From contig CM048844.1 in assembly GCA_026545765.1 (NCBI GenBank), forward strand, positions 65,223,035 through 65,287,034: a DNA stretch of 64,000 nucleotides, read 5' to 3'. The notes beneath the pieces were generated by a model. The model did no database searches and was not told the DNA's origin. It saw only the letters and a list, made by a program, of their open reading frames with translations. Position numbers and translations under genes: made by a program. The DNA is from Plantago major (Eukaryota > Streptophyta > Magnoliopsida > Lamiales > Plantaginaceae). Of this stretch, positions 47,650-60,665 are shown piece after piece (within the stretch, counting starts at the first letter, position 1; each line of letters begins with the position of its first letter).

Positions 47650-48038
47650 AACAATAATAATAAAAATAATTTTATTGTTAATTCTGTGAGCTGAACATAT
47701 TAGTATTACGTGGGGAGTATTTTGTAATCCTTAGTTGGCCTTTTGATGATTCTCATATGTATTTTGTTTCAGTATGTATACTATTAGTATGTTCGTTGAC
47801 TAATCAGGTTTTCTAAATGTAGCATTCAAAGCGATTTTCTGATTCGAGTTCAAGCTCGTCCTCAGAATCATCAAGCAGTGATGATGAAGAGAGGGAGTCG
47901 AGAAGATCTAGATCAAGGCTAAAGAGGAGGAAGAAGGAGAAGAAGAGCCGCTCGAAGTCCAAGCATTCAAGCAGTGACAACGAAGAGGCTGATGGGCCTT
48001 TACCCCTTTCTAGATTCTTTGGGAATTCGAAAAGATGA
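43963..48038 (+). CDS. FAM133-like SR/lysine-rich nuclear protein, five exons
   Basis: The exons are 43963-44049, 44928-45029, 45862-46006, 46080-46123 and 47823-48038. All introns are GT-AG and the phases join, giving 198 codons including the stop (197 residues). Residues 1-60 hold MGKNQAYKAMQRSRVGSSS and SFHSPEWHAARLASLKTSHT, then WEEYKKKQK. A charged helical stretch (EEEMRKGELEADKDRMMREY) and an Arg/Ser/Lys-rich tail with a long Ser run (SDSSSSSSSESSSSDD) follow, ending in PLPLSRFFGNSKR. Plants have a conserved one-copy-type protein of this layout, described as FAM133-like, probably nuclear and linked to RNA processing; that role is inferred from composition. The intact frame and clean splice sites make this a working host gene. 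The large introns 1 and 4 carry repeats. Confidence 0.85.
44291..44645 (+). repeat. Direct repeat in intron 1 of the FAM133-like gene
   Basis: 44291-44384 and 44551-44645 are diverged copies of the same 94-base stretch (AAGCTTCTT...GATTTCAACTGTATG...ATCGCAATTCATCAGT), 260 bases apart. Confidence 0.8.
47599..47671. repeat. (AAT)n microsatellite in intron 4
   Basis: About 73 bases of AAT repeats broken by AAC and AAA units, inside the last intron of the FAM133-like gene. Confidence 0.9.
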
Positions 48039-48798
48039 TACTTTTGTTGAATATGTGAGGTTGCTTCGCTTGATTGTTGTTCCTAACATGAGGTCCTATA
48101 AATTTGGTGTTGCCAAATATGCGTGGCTCTTCTCACTGTGCTTTCATATTTACTTTGGTGTATAACTTTGTGACATACCTGGTATCTTGTTTTAATTGAA
48201 ATTCAATGTGAGAATATTTGTTCAAGGTCATGTATGTGTTTATTGATATGGGCTCAAAAACTTTTCTGTCCAAGTCTGGTGGTTTGTTGAATCTTGTTAA
48301 CATTAACTCAGCCGACCGGGTGCACTTGGACACTTGTGCTCTTGATTGCTGAATCTCTTTATTTAGGTTTCAAAGATGAGTCTCTTTATTCAAGGAGATT
48401 TCTTATGCAATTGAAATAATTTGTATCACTTGGGTATGAGTAGGATACCTCATATTCAGGCAAAATGCGGCTTCCCAGAATTTCATTTATTTCAGCCGCT
48501 TTATGCGATGAGAAGGCTTATATAATTGACAATTTTTTACTCCTAGGTAGATCATTCTTCCTCGTAATGTTACAATTACTGCACACTAATGTTAGATGTA
48601 TTTCATGTCCCTTTTTTTAATCATTACTTGGACCGGTCCTAATTTAGTTTTTGATTAGTAAACAAATGACACATTCATACTCAACAATGAAATAGTACTC
48701 TCAGTTCTTAAATACAATCCAATAGCATCTCTTTCACCACACTTTCATTTTCTCTCTTCCTCCTCTCTTAAATCAAAATGCCATTAAATCGTATTTAA
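48039..48798. other. 3' flank of the FAM133-like gene
   Basis: It probably includes the 3' UTR. No further coding sequence was recognised before the SANT-like pseudogene. Confidence 0.5.
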
Positions 48799-50018
48799 AT
48801 GTCGCTCCTAACTCCACTCCACCAAGTACATACATTTATATGTTCAAAATTCCAATTCCCAATTCCCAAACTCACCCCTTGTCCTCAACTCAATCCTTCT
48901 ACGATACAACCGGTTGCTACAATCCATATGCCCCCAGACAGCTCCAGTTTTTATCCTCCCCCCTCTACACAACCACCACCAGTGTCTGTGCCGGAGACAC
49001 AAGATGCTACAACTAACGAAAAGGGAAAAAAACCTCGCAAGTCTAAAAAGAAGGCTACTACAGACACAGGAGAGGAAGAAAAGGCCGAGTAGAGGGCGTT
49101 CATAGAAGAAGAAGACAACGCTCTCATCCAGATATTCATACACTTCTATGTTTGTTGAAGTGAAAGAAGCTTGGGATCAAGCAATCATAGATGGGGCACC
49201 TCTTACTGGTCTCACTCCTCGTATTGATGCTTAACTCAGCGGTAGATGGACTCAAATGAAGGAAGAGGTTAACCTCTCTGTCTCAAATTATGATGAGGTA
49301 ACTAGGTTAATCGCCAATAAGAGTGGTCACAATGAGGATGATATCCTTCAAATGGCTAAGTTTATCTACAAATAGAAACACAAAACGGGGGGATTCAAGG
49401 ATCTTAATTGTTGGGAAGCAATGAGGGGCTATCTGCAGTGGCAATCCCACATGAATTTCGAGGGTGCAGTTTCAAAAGGTTGTAGGGCATTACCTGGTAC
49501 GGGTAGAGGTGCAAGTAAAGGTGCAACCAGTGATGCTATTCCAATGGAAGAAAGTGGTTGGAGCGGGAGCAATCGGGGTTTCCATTTCAGTGACACTGGG
49601 AGTGAATCTTGATCGAAGCGCACTATGGGTTGTCACAAAGCAAAAAGCTTTCTAAACAATGGGAGAAAGTGGCAACTCCTACATGGACGGTCTCAACAAT
49701 TCCTTCCAAGGAATGAATACGGTTGGGGACAAGAGGGATGAAGAGAAGAGCAAAATTGAGGGAAAGAGGCTTGAGCTTGAGGAGAAGAGGATTGAAGTGA
49801 TGCGACAAAAGATGGAGAAGAAGTCCGAGGATACAGGGATACATGTTGAGACTCAACGTCAAGCCACTATGATGGCCAAGTACACAATGATGCTCGATTT
49901 ACAAAACAAATTCGACCACTTGACCCTGATGAAACATGCTATCCTACATAATCTGAAGTCCGACTTTCGGTTTCTGATTGCTTCTATGTTTGTTGTTGTG
50001 TGCTTTCATTTTATTTAA
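48799..50018 (+). pseudogene. Decayed SANT/Myb-like (trihelix-type, NAM-associated) gene
   Basis: The N-part (48799-49092) is proline-rich and then basic (KKPRKSKKKATT). After a TAG at 49090 come RAFIEEEDNALIQ, a frame change, LTPRIDA, stop, LSGRWTQMKEEVNLSVSNYD, then KSGHNEDDILQMAKFIYK, stop, and KTGGFKDLNCWEAMR. This matches the plant SANT/Myb-like proteins linked to PIF/Harbinger elements and to no-apical-meristem-associated C-terminal domains. The C-part (49659-50018) is a charged helix (KRLELEEKRIEVMRQKME). At least three stops and two frameshifts show it is dead. No flanking TIRs were identified. Confidence 0.65.
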
Positions 50019-50224
50019 CGTAGGATTTCAATATTGTTTGATGTTTAGGATTGTAAAATGTTGTTTGCTGTAACCCTATCATTTTTCTTCTGGTTTGATT
50101 TCAATAAATTCTAATAACATATTCAGAATTGCAATTTCATTAATTTCAACTTCTAAACACTCTTATAATATGTTAAACATCTTTAAAAAAATATATAAAA
50201 AAGAATTCGATCACCACGACCAAT

Positions 50225-53200
50225 TGAACATGATTCAGAGTAGAATGCGGACCTACTTCACATCCCTACGGGCGATGAGATTCGTCATGTGGTGTTTGGG
50301 ATGTGCCCGGATAGTGCTCCAGGTCCAGATGGGTTTGGAGGTCGTTTCTATCAGTCTATGTGGCATGTTATTGGGGCTAATGTGATAAGTGCAGTACGCA
50401 CCTTTTTCATTCATGGCCAGTTTCCTTCAGGTATGAATGCCAGTTTTGTCACTCTAATTCCGAAGATTAGGTAAGCCTTGCGTATTGAGGACTTTCGTCC
50501 CATTGTTCTAGGTAACTTTTTGTATAAGATTATTGCCAAAGTTCTGGCTGATCGTTTAGGGCGCATCCTTTCTAGGATAATCTCCTTTCACCAGTTTGGT
50601 TTCATTCCGGGTCGTCGTATACATGATTGCATCGCTTTATCCTCTGAGGGTGTTAATAGCTTAGGGATTCGTTCCCAAGAAGGTAATCTGGTGCTTAAAG
50701 TGGATATTCGGAAAGCCTTTGACACACTAAACTGGAATTTTTTGATGGTTGTCTTATCACAATGGGGTTTTTCGCACACTTTTGTGGGTTGGATCCATCA
50801 TATTTTGCACTCTGCCAGGCTCTCTATTCTGATTAATGGTGCTCCGGAAGGCTATTTTGGTTGTTCTCAAGGAGTCAGGCAAGGGGATCCACTTTCTCCT
50901 CTTCTATTCTGTGTGGCAGAAGAAGTTCTTAGTAGGCGTTTATCCTGGACAGCTGAAACAGGGGAGATCTCGTCTTTGTTCATTGGCCGCAATATTGATT
51001 TTCCTTCTCATCTTCTTTATGCAGATGACGTTATCATTTTTTGCAGGGCCTCCAATAATAATTGCAGGGCGATCCTTAAGATTCTAGAGCATTATGCTTC
51101 TTGGTCTGGCCAGCACTTTAATCCACAGAAGTCGCGGGTCTATTTTGGCTCCTTCATCTCGAATGCCAGGAAATACAGGATGCGGCGAACGCTGGGAATT
51201 ACTGAAGGTACTCTTCCGTTTAATTATCTTGGAGTACCGTTATTTCGTGGTGCACCACGGGCTATTCATTTGCAATCCATTGCCGACTCCATTATGGACA
51301 AATTTGCAAAATGGAAAGGTACTTCTCTATCTATGGCTGGACGCATTTGTCTAGTTCAATCAGTTATACAGGGGTCCTTTGTTCATTCAATGATGGTTTA
51401 CCGATGGCCGACCACCCTTCTTAAACGTTTGAATTTTCATATACGGAATTTTGTGTGGATTGGTGATATTCATAAGAAAGGGGCTATTTCTGTATCCTGG
51501 AAGAGGTGTTGTGTTCCAAAATCTGAGGGTGGCCTTGGCATTCGATCTCTTGTGGCATCTAATGAGGCTTATCTCTCTCGACTAAGCTGGGACATTTGGA
51601 CTGCAAAGGAACATTATTTGGACATCTTTCGTCGTCGGTTTTTTCTTCATCAGAATTTGCGATCTCGCTCGGGTAGCCTCTTCGATCTGGTTTGGGTTTA
51701 AATTCTGTTATCCCACCCTGGATCTCAACTCCCGGTGGCTGGCAAGTCAAGGTTCAGGTATTCGTTTTTGGTTGGATAATTGGCTTGGTTATTGTATTGT
51801 CGATAGAGTTCAGATTCCATCGCATCTTCAGCATCAGTTTGAACATCCGATATCAGACTATTGGATTCAAGGAAAATGGGTGCTTCTGGATGAATTTCGT
51901 TTAGCTTTTCCAAAGGTTTCTAGGGACATCATTTCCTATCATTTGGGTCCTGCAAATTCTGATGTCAGGGTTTGGAAAAATTCCATTGATGGTTCAGTCT
52001 CCTCCAAACAAATGTATCATAAGGTTCGTACTTCTTATCTACAGGTGAAATGGGGTGATTGGATTTGGGCACATTTCATTCCACCCCGTCGGTCTATAAC
52101 GACTTGGAGGGCCATCCACGGTAAGCTCCCAACCATGGATAGACTTCGTCTTATTGGTTTTGTGGGTCCATCATTTTGTGTTTTTTGCAGAGCTGTAGAT
52201 GAATGCATGGATCACCTCTTGGTTTCTTGCCCCTTTATTCAGACTATATGGGCCCGCCTTTTTGGCACTTTCCAGGTCCCCTATCGGGATTTTGCGAGTA
52301 TAAACGAGCTCCTTTTGTTTGCGATAGACAGAGTTTTTAGTCCCCAGATCCTTTCCCTTTGGCGACTTACTATTATTACTGTTATTTGGGTGCTCTGGCA
52401 CACCAGGAACAAGTGGATTTTTTATGGTGTTGATTTCTCTCGCCGTTCGATCTTGACTACTATTTGGGGTCTTATTGGGGAGGCCAATTCACTTCCTCTA
52501 GGTACTATGTTTAATTCTCAGATAGATTTGCAGATTTTGCACTCTTTTAGAATCCGTGGTTGTCCTCGGAAGTCTCTGCAGATTATAGAGGTTCATTGGC
52601 AACCTCCCTACCGTGTCGGAAAATGCAACACGGATGGCGATTCAAAAGGAGCTCGGTGATTCTACTACCGGCATTTTTCGCAATTGCAGGGGCTTTGTTC
52701 AAGGATGCTTTGTCTCTCAGCTAGGTTGCTTGTATGCCTTTGAAGCAGAATTGATTGCAGCTATGACTGGTATCGAAATTGCTCATGCTAAAGGCTGGAG
52801 TATGCTTTGGTTGGAAACGGATTCAACCTACGTGGCAGAACTTCTCCAATTCAGAGCGAGAACTGTCCCTTGGAGATATCGAATCATTGGTTGTTGGTTC
52901 TTTCTCTCTTGGAGGACATGGATTTTCGGGTCTCACATATTTTTCGTGAGGGGAATGCTGTTGCAGATGCTCTATCTAATCAAAATATCGACGGGTTTTG
53001 GTCCTCATCACCAGATTGCATTCGTTCTCATATTTGTAGAGATATGTCTTGTCGGCCTTTTTACAGGTTTACGCAACATTAACGCTTGGGCACTCTTTTT
53101 TCCTGCCATAGGTTTTTTCCCACTGGGTTTTTCTACGGTAGGGTTTTAACGAGGTCATGCAATCAAGGCATTTCTCGCCAACAAGTTATTGTGAAGTTTT

Positions 53201-53322
53201 GTTTACTTTGCTTTCACTTTGGTTTCTCGACTTGCATGTGGGATCATTTGAAATCTTTTTTTTTCGTTGTTCTTCTTTTCTTTTCTTTTTTAATACAAGC
53301 TCGATTAAAAAAAAAAAAAAAA
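50225..53322 (+). mobile_element. 5'-truncated plant LINE (L1 type) with RT, zf-RVT and RNase H
   Basis: It starts within the linker before the RT; the ORF1 and endonuclease are missing. It ends in a 16-base A run (53307-53322), as expected for target-primed insertion. A T-rich 3' end lies before the A run. A target duplication could not be identified with confidence. Confidence 0.88.
50289..53082 (+). pseudogene. LINE ORF2 remnant: reverse transcriptase and RNase H
   Basis: The open part 50478-51701 has 407 codons. Motifs in order are DSAPGPDGFGGRFYQSMW (50310), EDFRPIVLGNFLYKIIAKVL, FGFIPGRRIHDCIA, VLKVDIRKAFDTLNW, GVRQGDPLSPLLFCVAEE, the catalytic YADDVIIFC (about 51018) and FNYLGVPLFRG. 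After a frameshift near 51700, 51772-52659 holds the zf-RVT domain (TTWRAIHGKLPTMDRL, CVFCRAVDECMDHLL) and the start of RNase H (CNTDGDSKGA). The RNase H continues in other frames (FEAELIAAMTGIEIAHAKGW, VSHIFREGNAVADALSNQ). One stop at 50473 and at least three frameshifts inactivate it. Confidence 0.9.
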
Positions 53323-53737
53323 TTCAGTCATCAATCCTCCTTTAACTAACTACGTATCAAGGCCACAACCTTAATAATTGGACATGTATAATCGCGTTAA
53401 GGTTGGAGATTTAATAAGACCCATTAGATTTAGACATAGTCTAACAAACATAAAATCTGCAAAATTACATTTTAATAGAGTTCTCATTTAAAATAGGGTG
53501 CCAAACACAGTGTGAGTGAGCTTATCTGAAACTCGAAGCAGCTAAATTTATCCAGTAGTTAAAACGATCTTCTTCGTCTTCCTCGTCACTTGTCTTAATT
53601 AATTCCAGGTAAATTCAATCATAACAACGTATCATACTGTTCTGTTTCTGTATTTTTTCGTTTCCCCTCAAAGTATTGATTGATTTGTTTATTCGTTTAC
53701 TTAATTTATTTAGCAGAAGAGATAATCAAATCAGGAG
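53323..53737 (+). promoter_or_regulatory. Promoter and 5' UTR region of the DUF3531 gene
   Basis: There is no coding sequence. A plausible 5' UTR intron runs from the GT at 53609 (TTCCAG|GTAAAT) to the AG at 53716 (TTTAGCAG|AAGAG). The TATA box cannot be fixed. Confidence 0.4.
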
Positions 53738-56700
53738 ATGAATTGTTGCTATGCGCAATCAGCAGCAGCAGCAGCTCAGTTTCCCCAAATTTGTGGTACA
53801 ATTAATCAGATTCACCTGTGTAAGCCGAGATCTCTACTTCCATTTGCATTTGCACACAAAGACAAAGGTGGTGCTGCTGCTAGTTTAAGTATTGATGACG
53901 ATGAAGATAATGTTAATGCGGCGGCGAGTACAAGTGCCAAAGGCTCCGGTACAACCGCAAGGGGACGCCGTGTTTTGAAAGTTCGCGAGGAGAAGCGGAA
54001 ACGCCAGTTTGACAAGCAGCACAATTATCCTTCTTGGGCAAAGTAACTATAACTACACTTTCTCTTTCTGTTTTGTTGTTTTCATTGCGCTTCAGGTTCA
54101 AATAAAAGAAAAAAGTTGAATCAATGTAACCTTCTCATCGTTTAGGGTATTGGAAGATGCTTGTAGAAATGATTCCGAGCTTCGAGCTGTTCTTGGAGAT
54201 AGCATTGGAAATCCTCAACTCATGCGGGAAAGGGTAACCATATAATAATACCTTTCTTTTGCATTTTCTATCATTCCTCTTCTTCTCAAGTTACATCACT
54301 CTTGCATTTCTTATGTAAACACTCCTTTCCTTTTTCGTATATCTACAAGGTTTTTATTTGATTATGTACTTTTGGTTGTACTTCCTCCACACCAATATGG
54401 ACAGTATCTATTAGTTGTAGACTTAACCAGAAGAAACTGTGACTTTGGCCGGAGTATTTACCCACACCTCTGGCCTGGTGGACATGTAACATTCGCTTAC
54501 AATTTGAACTTCAAGCGGTTTGCACAAATACTTTAGATGATAGTGTAGACACCGAAAATTCGCAAATTTATGGTGTCTTTAGATTAAATATTTTTAATAT
54601 TTAGAGATAATTATCACAAAAATATGTGATAATATTTAGAAAATGTAGAGAGTATCAAATCTTACCCATTTAGAGTCTGTCTAGTTTTTGGATAAAGATT
54701 ACTAGAAATCGACTCGCATCATCATAGTAAAAATAAGTTGAAAATTATGGTTTGTCAAACAACTACTGGACTGTTTGGCACGAAACTTTAATTGAGGTAT
54801 AACTGATGAATAGTAACTAAATTTTAATTGAGTTGTGAAAATTTATATTTGGTATAGAGTTAAAATTTTATATGTTTTTTAGGGTTGTTATATAGGGTGT
54901 GTAAGAGTGAAGTGTTATGTGTAAGATGTTTTAAGATTATTTAATTGGTTTTCATATTTGATTGGTTTAAGGTTGTTATTAAAATTAATATTATAACCAA
55001 GTACATATCGTGTGGGGAACATTGAAATCGAAACTAATTGCTAAATCATGACCGTCCAAAATCGAAATCAATGAGAGAAATTTTAATTGAGTTGTAAATA
55101 GTCGGTGGATTAAATTGGGTATTGTTCCAGCTCCATTAAAATTGCAAACTAAACACGATCACATTTCCGCCTCAATTAAAATGGAGATTTAGTTCTATCC
55201 CAAACAGTCTATACTTTTTTCATCCCGAATAACTTAATAGATTAGTGATGACATGGTTTTATGTGAAAATTTAAAATAAATGCTATAGTATAAAATTGGT
55301 AAAATGTATAATTTGTGTGTAAATGTAATATATTTGTAATATTTATTGTGAGATAAAGTTTGAAGCATACCCATTATATTATGATAAATTGGAAGTGTAT
55401 GATAATGTTGGAGAGATAAGAAAGGGCAAACAAAAGGAAGAAAGAGAAATGAATTATAGTGAGTATGGTTTTTTATGTGAGTAGTAAAAGAAGCAAAAGA
55501 TAAGGGGGAGTGAGTGAAACGATATGCTCAAATCTCAATGCTTGAAGTATACGTGACCGACCAGTGCGAATGGTAGTATATTCAGTTTTGGCACATTTAT
55601 AACGTGGTTTGTACGAATTGAAATACAATTCAAGTTTGTCCACGCGCCATGTATTAACCCATGTTATTATATTACTTTAAATCTCCAAGATTATGATAAG
55701 ATTGCATCTTGCTCTCTAAGTCATCATTCTTTTATAAATAGGAGATCTTGTTTAGGGTTTCATAGTTAGAGATGGATCAAGTCACAAATGACTCCATCAA
55801 ACTCCCTACTACCAAATTGTAGGTTAAACTCAAAATCCGAATTAAGTTGCTGAGGCCCCGGTACTTGGAGAGAGGAATCAAGAGATCAACGAAAGTTGTA
55901 ACCCGCAAGTTATCAAATAAAAATTTCATGTTACACGGTTTCTTTGCCTCTTTTAATGTTTATTTGCAGGTTATGAAAATGCATGGTTAACAGATAACTC
56001 GCATGCTTCAGAAAATTATATTACTTGTTCAATGAGCTAAATGGCCACCAGGCAAATAGTATTATGTTCCATCTGAGTTTCTTGATATATGACCTTTTGG
56101 CTCGAGTCTTTGAGTTAGTTAGACTGGTATTTTCTGGTCAGGTCAGCACTGGGAAGAATCTAAGTTTAATTCGCCACGTAACCATTATCATAGGCACTAA
56201 AAAAGCTATCTGCGTGCAACTCTGTGAGTCTGATTTGTGTGGTGAACCAACTAACTGCTTACCGTCAGTATAATTGCTGGTATATTGAGTTCACGTACAC
56301 TTGGAGAAATTTTATCATCTCTTTACCTGAAAATAACTTTCATTTCTTATTTTGACAGATTGAAGAAAGAGTTAGACAGAAGGGGCAAAATTTCCAAAAA
56401 TCTAAATCAGGATCAGTCGTTGCATTCAAAGTCAGCTTCAGAGAGTAATGAACCTTTTATCAGAACATAATTAAACTTGACTCCTGTTCTCCATTTCTCA
56501 ATTTCTTGCGCACCGGAAACCTCTCTAGTATATCTGGATTTGTTTTTATTTGCAGCTGAAGAAGCTTTCTGTGATATATCATATATCTTCTACCTTTTTT
56601 TTTTTTTACTTCTGATAATATTCTGGAACTAGGTTTAGCTGGATTTAGACACATATGTTGCATCTCCTTTTCAAATATATTTAGCTCTTAATATGGGATT

Positions 56701-58479
56701 CCACACATCACTGTGCAATATGCTCTCGATTTTAATTATAATTCATTAGGATGCTTATATAGTCTTCTTGTGTTGCCAGCTTTAATCCACTTGATTCATG
56801 CATATGGTTTGAGTTGTATGGATCACCTTCTGATCGGGATGTTGACCTTCTTGGTAGTGTATGTAGATCCTCTCTTGAATATCTTTCCTACTATACCTAT
56901 TTTATATTTAAAATTCACTATTCTTTATGTGAATTCTAGTGCTCAAGTACTTGATGTATACAACAGGTTATTCAGTCATGGTATGTGATGGGTCGGCTTG
57001 GTGCATTTAATTCAGCAAACCTACAGGTGATTTCTTATTGTGATGTACATAATGTTATCATTGTTGTAACCTCCTATATGCTATAATATATCCTGCATGT
57101 ATCTGAACCGTATTAGTTGGGGCGTCATGTCATTACCAAAGGTTTTAAAGAAGTGAATACATGGGGGTTTATCCTGATCTTGTCATCCATAAGCATTTCT
57201 GTGTGCAACTTGAAATTCAGGTGTGGTTGTTTATAAATTATTTAATTCAAATTCTTTAATTTTCTCGAGATTTGGAAAAACCATTCATATACTTGAGGTG
57301 TTAGCATCTATATCTTAACAAGGAATTAGTGTAAGTATTTGTATTGGGTGTGAGGCACGTACACGTCTGTGACTTAACAAGTGCTATCATCTAATGTTCT
57401 GACAAGGAATTAGTCAGAGTATATTTATTTGAAGTCGATAGGGTCCGTCTCACTATTTGTTGAGGTACTGTTTAAGTGTATATGGCACCAGAGAAGAGGA
57501 TAAAAGTGGTGTTGGAGGAGAGTGTAAAAGCTAGATGCAGTGCCTGCTGTCATGTCCAGGATGTCTTGCATTTTGATATCAACGTGGCTGTCCACAATTG
57601 ATTTTGCAGTCTACATAAGCATATGCATCCTTCTTGTCTCCATATATGGATTTTCTTTTCTGAAAAAACTAAGGTTCCCTTTCCCCTTTGGTTGGTTGCT
57701 CATTCATTTCCTCGGGCCTCGCCTACCTTTCATCTGTTCGATCATATGTGCATAATTGATTCACATAGTTTGTGGTTTGTTCCTTTCGTAACCATACCCG
57801 ATGTGTCCTTAAAAGTTTGCTGTAGATTCAGTAACATTTTTATATTGTAGAGCACATGAAAATCAGAACTTATATTATTATGATGCAGTCTTTGTACTCT
57901 TTATCCTATTGACATGAGTGTATGAAGTAATGATGAAATAGTTGTCAACCATTGTAGTTGGCAAAGTTGTCAATGGAGTACAATCCTTTGTATGATGAAA
58001 ATAAGGGTTCTACGGTGAGCTTTTCATCATTCCATGACATAAGTGATGTTGAATTCCAAGACAACTGGGGAAGGGTCTGGTATGAATTTTGATTTGGCTT
58101 CTCACTCGGTTACATGTATGATATAACTTCAATCTCAAATGCTGATACCATTAATTTGTGTCGTAACAGGGTAGACCTTGGCACGGCTGATTTCTTTTCC
58201 ATTGACGTGCTTCTCAACTGCTTGACTGTATTAAGTTCAGAGTAAGACTCTATTTGGCTTGACTACATAAATGTCTTTTACTGTACAGTCATCTGCATCA
58301 TAATTTTTGCTCTGACTCTATGTAATCGTTCCTTCATAAATATGCATTGGACTTCAATTGAGCATTTCTGTGGCAGATATTTGGGCATCCAACAGGTAGT
58401 ATTTGGTGGACGGAGAATGGGTGACTGGGAAGAAGGAATGAAAAGTACTGAGTATGGCTATAAATCTTTCAAAATATGA
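53738..58479 (+). CDS. DUF3531 family protein, probably plastid-targeted, eight exons
   Basis: The exons are 53738-54042, 54146-54233, 56359-56444, 56780-56858, 56967-57026, 57958-58079, 58170-58241 and 58377-58479. All borders are GT-AG and the phases join, giving 305 codons including the stop (304 residues). The first 45 residues are Ala/Ser-rich with few acidic residues, like a chloroplast transit peptide. The conserved part holds VLKVREEKRKRQFDKQHNYP, DSELRAVLGDSIGNPQLMRE, IWFELYGSPSDRDVDLLGS, SWYVMGRLGAFNSANLQ, FHDISDVEFQDNWGRVWVDL and VVFGGRRMGDWEEGM, all typical of plant and cyanobacterial-type DUF3531 proteins. The biochemical role is unknown. The intact frame points to a functional gene. 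Intron 2 (2.1 kb) is enlarged by a probable MITE. Confidence 0.88.
54769..55213. mobile_element. Putative MITE in intron 2 of the DUF3531 gene
   Basis: The ends GACTGTTTGG and CCAAACAGTC form a 10-base inverted repeat around about 445 bases of AT-rich DNA. Inward similarity (...GAAAC / ...AGAAC, then TTAATTGAG on both sides) is imperfect. The target duplication is unclear. Confidence 0.45.
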
Positions 58480-59994
58480 ACAAAATGGACAGTAGGAATT
58501 TTATGATTATGTGACTATGTGGGACTATTTGTACGAGTAAGAGTATTTTGCAGCACAGTTAAATCTATAGTTGTTTTTCATGTGTATTTGTGATGATACG
58601 TAAATTCAACCCCTAATGCATTGCAAAAAAGTGGACAACCCCTAATGATTACCCCGTAAATTCAATCCCTAATGATTATTACGGAAATTCTATAACTTTT
58701 CTTAAAATGGTAATTCAACAACTTTAACTGGACATTCAAAATGATAAAAGTGAACAACTGACGTGGGACGTTGGGAGTATATATTCTTATATTTTTTAAT
58801 AATATAATTATTTTATTAAATAATTAGAATATAACAAATATGAACGTAAATAGTACTTTTTGTTTAAGTTTTGGATGCAAACTTAGATGGGCTATTCTAT
58901 TTTTAGGTTGGTTTCGTACCGACCTGAACATAGGTCCGTTAGGTGATCGTTATGTGGCACTAAATTCTATCTGATCCATTAGTTTTGGTTCGAAGCCATT
59001 TTTTATATAATTTTAGGTACGATAGATTATAAATTAATTCTTTTATAATAAAAAATGTCCATAATATATAAGTTGACTATAATGCCCTTAAATATAATTA
59101 TTATTGTAAGGGAAAAACTATACAATAATTTTTTTTTAATCATATACTAGTTTATAACCCGTCGATACTCGACGGGTATAGTAAAAAAATATTTAAGTAT
59201 ATGAAATCCTACAATATTTACAACAACATTTTTGTAATGCTACTGCCTTATGAAAGCGATGTTCGACCCTCTGCCGGTCATGGACTATTATCCGGGTGAT
59301 ATGTTGGCCATTTAATACATGTCGTATTTTCTCGACTTTATTCCACTGCGGCATGACGATAGACTTACTATCATCCACCCTAACATTCTTCTTGAGCATG
59401 CATGCTTAAGTCTAAAGCTCTTATGGATGGATTTCTGAAAAGAAATGTGCACATTGTTGGTATGAGTAGCGTTCTGGATCCTTTAAGCTCTCTGAAAATT
59501 TATCTTAAACTTTGGGATGTTACATTTTTAGTTTGTCTCTGATGGACTCATCATCACACTAATTAAGAACGATAAACTTTTTTGCATGCGTTTATTCCAT
59601 ACATCACTTTTACCTCGATTATAATTATAAGAGTAGTGACTCTCAATCGTGCCATTGCACAATTTTAATGCATAATCAATATTCCTCAAAAGTTTGGCCA
59701 ATCTTTATCATGATCTATGATAAGTCGCACATGAGTAATTAATCGTATTATAGTATTATAAGCTGAGAAGACCTTTTCCATTCAAGTCTTTTAAATGGAT
59801 CGAGGTATATCCAACCCATTGCAAACATTAACGGTATCTATTTAAAATAATGGCGTACGGATCGGGTATATACCTCACCCGTTCCATGTTACCCACCAAC
59901 TCATTTGTCAATCTGCCACAGGTTAGTAAAGCAATCTACCCACCTTGATTTTATTTAAACCACACATCTATAGTGGGCCAGTCTAATTTGTTAA
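58480..59994. other. Intergenic AT-rich DNA after the DUF3531 gene
   Basis: I see no gene. ACCCCTAATG-type short repeats lie near 58610-58675 and a palindrome ACCCGTC...GACGGGT at 59157-59178. Confidence 0.45.
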
Positions 59995-60665
59995 CAATAC
60001 CATCTTCACCCAATCGTACTCCCCTAAAATTAGGGGTATTAAAAAGCGCCTACCAATTATTTTCTTTAAAACATTTACAGGTTAATTTTTTCGTAACTTG
60101 TTATTCAACCAACGACATATGAGCTGGTACAACTCTTCAGTCACCCGACTTCATCAATATGTGAAAAAGAAAGAGAGTAAATATATGTGTACATCCATAA
60201 ATTACAATAATAAAAAATTATCTATATTAAATGGCATATACAATAAATTCAACAACTAATGATTTGCATGTTTTATTTAATATATACTTTATTCGTCCCG
60301 CAGAACTTCATACATTTGTCATTTTTAAACGTACTACAAAACTTCATACATTACTAAAAAAGGAAGGTACTCTACACCCAACCAATAATAATAAATCCTA
60401 CTCTTACACTTTTTACCACCTCTCACATTTCCCACTAAAATTACACATTTTTACCATATTTTAATGTTTTATCACTTACTACTTAGTTTTTTTGATTTAA
60501 ACATTTATATTATATTTTATTTGAAGTTTTTAACTAATTATGTATTTAATTTTGTCTATTTTCACCCATTTATCCGCCCCCCTTGTTATCACCAGACCGC
60601 CATGGGTTGAAAAACTATTATACCTGTCCCAGTTGTTATTATAGCCGAGAGCCTATAGTACTGGG
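59995..60665 (+). repeat. Unnamed dispersed repeat, copy 1
   Basis: It aligns with 63140-64000: CACCC..TCGTACT.CCCTAAAAT at the left, TAAATATATGT...AAATTACA in the middle, and TTCACCCA.T.ATCCGCCCC...TATCACC.GACC at the right. About 200 bases (60283-60485) have no counterpart in copy 2 and may be an insertion. There is no reading frame. Confidence 0.6.
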
